Shown: piece by piece, positions 57,815 to 64,000 of the stretch
How positions within the stretch are numbered: the stretch's first letter is position 1
How the letters are laid out: each line of letters starts with the position of its first letter
DNA from: Cryptomeria japonica
Taxonomy: Eukaryota; Streptophyta; Pinopsida; Cupressales; Cupressaceae
Length of the DNA: 64,000 nucleotides
Assembly (NCBI RefSeq): GCF_030272615.1
Contig: NC_081409.1
Coordinates: forward strand, 476,307,573 to 476,371,572
Direction of reading: 5' to 3'
Made by a program: the position numbers and the translations under genes
The notes under the pieces: model-generated
What the model was told of the DNA's origin: nothing
Seen by the model: the letters and a program-made list of their open reading frames with translations, nothing else
The model's database searches: none

Positions 57815-60430
57815 TCAGTATAAACTAAAAACTGTCAAAAACCTAACTAATAACTCCCTAACTTTTATGACAACCAAAAACCTTACAAACATATTATAAT
57901 GACACAAATTAACTTTTTCCATCCAACCTCTAACCGTACTCCTAAATATGCTGAAGATATCCTTCATCTTTTTAGGTGCAAGCGTTAAAGATGATATCTT
58001 TGACTGCCATTTCCAATGTAACAAAATTCTCCAGTTCTCCCCTGTTTTAGTCATGTCCAAGGTATCCGCATGGGCGATGTTAAGGGCTACACTGAGTAGT
58101 GATCTGCAATCAGAAATCCATTGGCCTTTATTCTTTATCATCCCTATATCATCCACAACACTTGGGAATCCATGTTGGATAATCCCCTGACACTCCTCAA
58201 ATTCAGTTTTTAATTCAGTTGTAAATTTCTCATGAGCATTAATTAATTTCTTGACCTTAATTACAACTTTGTCACTCTATGTTTTATATTGCAATAACAA
58301 ATTTAATCTGTCATAATTTCTTTGGTGTGATACAATATTATCCATATTTTTCTGATAAATAATCCAGAATTCCTCTAAAACTTTATACAAATTCTCATAT
58401 CTTTTAGTGATTAACACACACACTGCATCCGCTCTGACAATTCGCATTTGTTTCTTTAACTTATTGTACTCCTGTAACAATTCATCATACCTCTTTTTTA
58501 TCTTTGAACCATCTGTAATATGTGGCACTGGATGACCACCTCTCTTCAATAATTCTTCATACAAAGCTTTGTTTTTTTCCTTTTTTGCAATTTCTATTTT
58601 CATCTGAGCTTTGTTCAACTTTGAAAGATCTATCCCCATCTATGTTGTGACCATGGGATCTATTTCTTCAACTTTTAGTTTCATCATATTGCCAAAGGCC
58701 TTGTCAACATCTATAATCTTTGGCCTCTTATTTGGAGGATAGAGGGCCCATAAAAGCATAGCCTCATCATCTAGATCATATCTTGATCCAATAAAAATAT
58801 CATTGACACCCTGAATGTCCAACTTAAAATCTTTCTTATCTGAGTGCAACAAGCTATCAAAAAAAAAAGATGCACTAAGGTCCCAGCCTAGGAAAACAAT
58901 GGTTCTTGCCTCGATAAGAAATTGTCTTCCCCTTTAAGGGGTCATGTTCTCTAACTCAGAATTAATTTATGTCTCATTCTTTGGTGTCACATCTGGCATT
59001 GCATCTCTTAATTTCTTTCCTTTAAAATGATACAAAATGGACTTAAACTCCTTTGACTTAACAAATTCTTCATCTGATACAAAAGATGTATGCTCTTCTA
59101 GCCTAGCATTTGAATCTACATTCAATGTTGCTACAATTTTGTCTTGAGCATCTGGTTCATCTTCTTTTTCTGGTACTTGAAGCTTAGAAACTATTTTATT
59201 CTCTCCAGAATCACTTTCCATATCTTGTTCTTCTTCTCCTTCTAGATCCCCAAGTCTTTTCTTCCTTTCTTCCAATCTTCTTTCCAAGTCATCAACAACA
59301 TTTGCAAGTTCTTCTAACTCTTTGTTCTTGCATAGATCCTCATAGTCATCATACTCATGGAGATAATCTCCTAGGTTTTGTCTTTCTCTGCACATGTGGA
59401 TGTAACCTTCTCGGTCATAGTTCTTCCTTAGCGTGTGTATATACAGATTGAATTCATCCACTAGCTTCTTATTTATGACTTCGTAAGCTCTGGTAGAGAC
59501 TATTAAGAAATCTCCAAACTGAAGAGTCCTAGGTAATAAGGCTTGCTTGTGGGCACCCCCAAAGTGTTGTGCATTAGAGACACTCAATTATCTCATAATC
59601 TCCAAGTAAGTAATTCGGTCTGGCACAGGATTTGGTAGCACATAGGGAGAACCTTCGAATCCAAAACCCCTAACAAATGTGAAATCTCTGCAAGTATACC
59701 AATCTCCCCAGTTATGGTTGACTCTGGTATCCTTGTATTCATGTGGCCTAAGAAATATTTTAATCACTTCTGAGAATGACCCTTCACATGGAACATTATA
59801 AACCCTAAATAGTGGTTTAACAAAATCTTCCTCAAATCTCACATAGTGAGATTTATCATACCTTGAATCCCACAGCAACACCCACAACTAAATAGGTTGA
59901 TCCTTTCCATCCTTGCCCTGAGGATTTACCCTTAAGCCATCTGGCCATAGTCCTTTCAATCTTCCATAGAACAACACAATATGCATCAATAGTGAATAAT
60001 GCTTGAAGGACTTGTCAGGTTATTCTGAAGATTCAGAAAACCCTCATGCAATTTTTTGACCAGATAGGTATCATAATCAAATTGTCTTGGTTCATGCTTT
60101 TGAATGTTTATTGCAAGAACCAATATCCCCATTTGTGCTACATCTGGAGCTTCCATTCCCCCTACCTATCTGCAAGCCATATATGTGTATTGTAAATACT
60201 GTCTCAAAATATTTACATCATAGGGTGGACCATCTTCATCAGTTAGCTTCCCTTTCTCTACCCTGTGGATGGCTAAGTTCCATCCTTGATAGGTCATGTC
60301 CATGGTTTTGTATTCTTCTTCCAATTCCTCAAAGGATAGAGGTACATCTTCTTCTAATAGATTTAGGTTGTCTAACATGCACATAGATGACTCAAGCATC
60401 TTAATTATGTCTCTTGGAGGTTGAGACCTA
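57815..60430 (-). pseudogene. Unrecognised two-domain, coiled-coil protein family, copy C
   Basis: This copy is closely related to A and better preserved in its second half. Domain 1 (60430-59480): SFEELEEEYKTMDMTYQG, DEDGPPYDVNI, QYTYMAC, PIFLRPHEY-like IKIFLRPHEYKDTR, HNWGDWYTCRDFTFVRG (59716 downward), GSPYVLPNPVPDRITYLE and LSVSNAQHFGGAHKQ. An acidic linker (59380-58970) follows with ELANVVDDLERRLEERKK. Domain 2 (58900-58640): GWDLSAS, DIFIGSRYDLDDEAMLLW and ALYPPNKRPKIIDVDKAF. The coiled coil (58639-58277) has LLKRGGHPVPHITDG, and the end (58156-57815) MDDIGMIKNKGQW. Stops are few and lie mostly at former CAG/CAA codons, judged from copy A. The MEGSSSK start is missing; homology fades near 60430. 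Confidence 0.75.
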
Positions 60431-60499
60431 CAAATGGGTCATTGTGCATTTCATTGTATCCTCTTTAGCATTAGAAAGAGTTGTTCCTCCCCCTATTAA

Positions 60500-61110
60500 C
60501 AAATGTTGAAAGGTGCCTATGTTCTCAATGGGTCTCTTAACTTGTAAAAATTGCCAACATTCATGAAGAAAAATGAAAAAAGGTCATTAGTGAAATAATT
60601 ACTCATTGAGATCATCTTAAGATGACTTAAAACACAACCATCATATCCCACAAAAATAAATACTGGCCAAATACACCTTAGAAGCCTCTAATTACTTAAA
60701 AGTTAATACTATCCTCTAGATGTCAAAGGAAATTTGGTCATGTGCATTGACCGCTACAATTTGGAGTGCAAAAGAGGGAATGTGCCTAATAGTCCACTAT
60801 AATTTTAAGAACAAAGAGCCTCTATGGCACCGACATGTTGCAATCGTAGCCTATGTTGGCCATAATCCCTGTTGCAGCAATAACGAGATGTGAGGTAACA
60901 GTTATAAAATTTGGATGAACTCAAAGAGACATTTACAAATACAACCTGCCCTTTATAATACCTAATTGAAAAAATGGATGCAATGCAAGTCCTTGTATCA
61001 ATAATGTTTGGTAGATAGTAAAAAACTAGAACAATAAATTCCATATAAAAGTGGTTAGACTTAAAATGATAAGAAAAATTAAAAAATGCTAAAGAAATGT
61101 CAACCAATAA
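60500..61110. other. Spacer, no gene supported
   Basis: AT-rich DNA between copy C and the next minus-strand pseudogene; a 100-codon minus frame (61107-60805) has no recognisable feature. Confidence 0.5.
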
Positions 61111-61119
61111 AAAAACTTA

Positions 61120-63924
61120 CAAGGATGAAGCATATTCATAACTTTTGCAGTCACGCCATGCATATCAACACTAGAAGCAACTCATAGTTTTAGTGTACAT
61201 AAAAGACAATATGGGAGTTCATTATACCCAGCAACTTGTGGTGTTGTTATTCATGTTGGCTCTATTGGACCCTGCAATTAAGATTCAATATACATTATTC
61301 AATAAAATTAACTATGCAACATAATGAAATATTGAAAAGTGTGTTATCTTATTGAGCTTCGCTTTATTTTGAGAATAGTTTAATATTCTCTACTTAATAG
61401 GGCCACCCATGTGAAGGTGGAAGCTCATTTGGCCCCTCCCCCTCCTAACATCACTCTAAATTCCCCGTTAACATCTAACATTCATTTATTCTTTCATCCA
61501 TTATTAAAATATAGTATTCATTCATTATCACATAATGTTCATTAACACATAACACTCATTAATATTCATTAACATGCAACATTCATCAATATTCATTAAC
61601 ACATATCATTCATGAACATTCATTAGCACATAATTACATTCATTAACACATAAAAATCAGTCATTATCAAATAAGGTAGATTACAATCATTTTTTATTTT
61701 TTTATTTTTTTTAAGCTATGTAAAAACTAAGTGGAGCATCATTTTCTTCATCATTTCCCCTATCTTCAGTTGTTCTGCCCTCTGCTCATGATCTTGATGT
61801 ATACCTAGTCCTATACAGAGGATGAGGACACTGAACCAAAGGGGGGTCATCTGCAATAACAAAGAAATGGGTTAAATTCAAACATTTTTTATTATTGTTA
61901 CAAGTATTTCATTAATTTAAAGAACATAACCCTGGTGCTATTTACCTGATGGGGCGACATCATCTTCCACATCATTTTTTCTAGCCTCAATCTCAACATG
62001 TTGAACACCCTCTAGATCCTCTAGAGTTGAAATACAAAAGGTTACATTAATCAATACACCAATTGCAATTAAATTTGTTTAAAGGAATAACCATGGTCCT
62101 CTTTACCTGATTGGGGAACATCACATTCCTGATGTTGTCTACCTGGATCATGCTCCACTTGGTCACCACCGACTACATGCTCTAAAATATTAACAAAAAA
62201 AGGTTACATTAATTACTACACTAATTACAATTTAATTAAGATGTTTAATTGTATTAATAATTACATAAAACATTTTGAATAGAAAATGAATACCTCCACT
62301 ACTAGAATGCACATCCAGACCTTCATGTCCAGCTTGTGCTCCATGATTAACAAGCTGCATTCCAATGTCATGCGCATTGCTATCATTGCTTGCTTATTTA
62401 AAAAGAATATAATCACTTTATGTTGGAACTTAACATCAAATAGATTATTGGTAAAGTATTTAATTTGAAATCATTTTCATTTAGCTTATTTACCTTTGTG
62501 ACGGATGCATCAGAATCTTGTGTTTTCCCACTCAATTCTTGTAGCCGTTCAGCCACAGTTGTATAGCCTTACTGGTAGGCAATTCTCTTGTCATCTTCTG
62601 TGGGCACTCTATTGAATTCAGAGCCCTACATTTTTGCTTAGTATCGTGAATTTTTCTTGTATAGTTTGATAAAAAAAAATGTTTGCAATTTATAAATATT
62701 TTGATGTGATATTTCATTTACTGATTCTTATAATTCATGTGACAAGTTTCATATAACCACCATAGTCGAGTTTATGTTGCCCGTGTTTTTCTTGTCTTGC
62801 TTTGGTTTTCTTTGACGTGTCACTCAGTCTATGAAAAGTTTGAAATATGTTAGATTATATAAATATAAAGAGTAATTAGTATATAATTACATTCTTAATA
62901 GTATCGTATACCTTCTTCTGGCATCTGGTGGTGTATTTCCTTTTTTCCTTTCAATTCTCTCCTTCACATCCAAAATCAGGTCCTTCCACTCCCTCTCTGG
63001 AATCATGGGGGGACGCTCGTACTTTATGTACTTCTCTAAATGTGTCCTATATTGGTCCCTCACATACTTTAGATATGTGCCAACTTTTTCAAGGACCTTG
63101 GTTTTGTCGAATGTGTCATTTCTGAACAACCCAACCATACGGTTTGTTAGTTCATATTTTAACTTTTTTTCTTGGTCATTCCACCTTTAAAGCAAAAACA
63201 AACTTATTAGATTCATAAATAAACTGAAGCTACCTTTGATAAAGTTCAAGAAAAGGATCAAAGGAAAACTATTCTACCAATGATATGAAATCAAAATAGT
63301 GGATTAGGGTTAGGTCACATATGATGTTCCACCTTTTATGTATGGTGGGCCCAAATATTTGCAATGCAATGTCATTAAGATTTTTATAAAAAATATCATT
63401 TCCTACAAAAAAGTCATGGGATCATTAGTCCAAAATGAGTGATCAGTAAGTAAATTACAATTAGATTATATATAATAATAATTTTAAAGTACCTGGAACC
63501 TTCTATATATTTAAGAGAATCAATTCTTCATCGCTCACCACCAATGTGGCCTGCAACGTTCCCGTACTAGCAATACGGGAAGATCTAGGAAATGATGGTA
63601 TGTTATCACTAGTAGTCGCCTCTTGCACATCCTCATGTGCATCTCCTCCTACACAAAATGAATCCACTATGAAATGCCCCCAAGAAAGAATGCTTCAAGG
63701 GAAATAAAGACATAACAAAAGAGAGAGCAAAAGAGGGATCTACCAACAGTGGGCGGGTCAACATGACGTGTAATAGACGATGTCTGCATGTTGTGTGTTG
63801 CCGACATTACAGTTGGCAATATAGGTGGGGCTAACCTCAGATGAGGTGGCATTTGCACAAAAACATTGATAGCACCTAAAGAATAATACATTAAATATAT
63901 GAAAACTGCAAGAATTGTAAACAA
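61120..63924 (-). pseudogene. Ptta/En-Spm-like (PF03004-type) multi-exon ORF, decayed, continues past window
   Basis: Plant CACTA-type elements encode a DNA-binding partner with this domain. Minus-strand exons: about 63870-63742 (VFVQMPPHLRLAPP), 63655-63500 (GDAHEDVQEATTSDN), 63400-63290 (ALQIFGPTIHKRWN), and the core 63185-62915. The core reads RWNDQEKKLKYELTNRMV, FDKTKVLEKVGTYLKYVR and PPMIPEREWKDLI. It is joined by an intron with acceptor TTTTCATAG to 62830-62740 (LSDTSKKTKARQEKHGQHK, GGYMKLV). Next come 62625-62495 (GSEFNRVPTEDDKRIAY, one TAA), then three short acidic/histidine-rich exons near 62385-62295, 62185-62105 and 62025-61945, and a terminal exon DDPPLVQCPHPLYRTRYTS (about 61850-61775). 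A further exon-like piece at about 61280-61125 (VAGYNELPYCLLCTLKL) may belong to it or to another gene. Introns are short with GT-AG borders. Assignment to PF03004 is from the W-x-x-L and NK/HG-type layout and is moderate. Confidence 0.55.
61490..61660. repeat. Minisatellite ATTCATTAACACATAAC, about 9 copies
   Basis: Uneven units built from ATTCATTAACA and CATAACA. Noncoding, within the 3' part or intron of the neighbouring pseudogene. Confidence 0.8.
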
Positions 63925-64000
63925 GGATGAACCTTTATTAAGAATTGTAAAGAAAGATGAACCTTTATTAAGTATTTGATGCTAATCTTAATGATAGAAA

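Overview
The window looks like intergenic chromatin from a large, repeat-rich plant nuclear genome, most likely a gymnosperm; the species cannot be fixed from sequence alone. The evidence is a plant-type LINE ORF1 (DUF4283 plus zinc knuckle), a Mutator-like transposase with a SWIM finger, a Ptta/En-Spm-like ORF, a Ty1/copia element primed by initiator-Met tRNA, short GT-AG introns, AT-rich spacers and almost no intact reading frame. I see no bacterial or organellar genes, no rRNA or tRNA gene and no convincing intact host gene. Nearly everything is transposon-derived and decayed, and many nonsense codons are CAG to TAG, CAA to TAA, CGA to TGA or TGG to TAG changes, as expected from deamination of methylated cytosine.

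Layout. 1-1951: LINE on the minus strand (ORF1 and the start of ORF2). 1971-4100: microsatellites and a tRNA-derived SINE (3436-3717) with a perfect 12-bp target-site duplication. 4100-8600: noncoding repeats of a foldback family whose arms carry GACTAACA/TGTTAGTC and end in TTTTGGAGCCAGAATAGACG. 8941-14990: a multi-exon, internally repetitive pseudogene on the plus strand with a DUF8039-like segment. 15526-16795: tandem and hairpin arrays. 16798-21848: a Mutator-like element with its transposase on the minus strand. 21.65-33.9 kb: copies of an unrecognised element with hairpin-rich leaders and a long two-domain ORF (A' and A on plus, B on minus, leader fragment E). 34311-34925: unknown acidic ORF. 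36.2-37.3 kb: a foldback and an orphan leader (D). 38160-42505: a 4.35-kb solo LTR with TSD TCTCG. 43.1-45.7 kb: foldbacks, N-terminal fragment F and tandem arrays. 45946-47766: a 5'-truncated LINE with a perfect 11-bp TSD. 47.8-53.9 kb: AT-rich spacer. 53972-56910: 5' LTR, primer-binding site and gag-protease of a copia element. 57250-60430: copy C of the unrecognised family, minus strand. 61.1-63.9 kb: a Ptta/En-Spm-like multi-exon pseudogene, minus strand.

The best candidate for something undescribed is the repeated element built of hairpin module 1, hairpin module 2, a conserved block and a roughly 970-codon ORF. Its protein has an HNWGD-containing N-terminal domain, an acidic coiled-coil linker, a second domain with a WDL and IGSRYDLD-type signature, and a C-terminal coiled coil. 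Three long copies (A, B, C) and four partial ones (A', D, E, F) lie in this one window in both orientations. I recognise no reverse transcriptase, integrase, transposase or other catalytic domain in it, so how it spreads is unknown.
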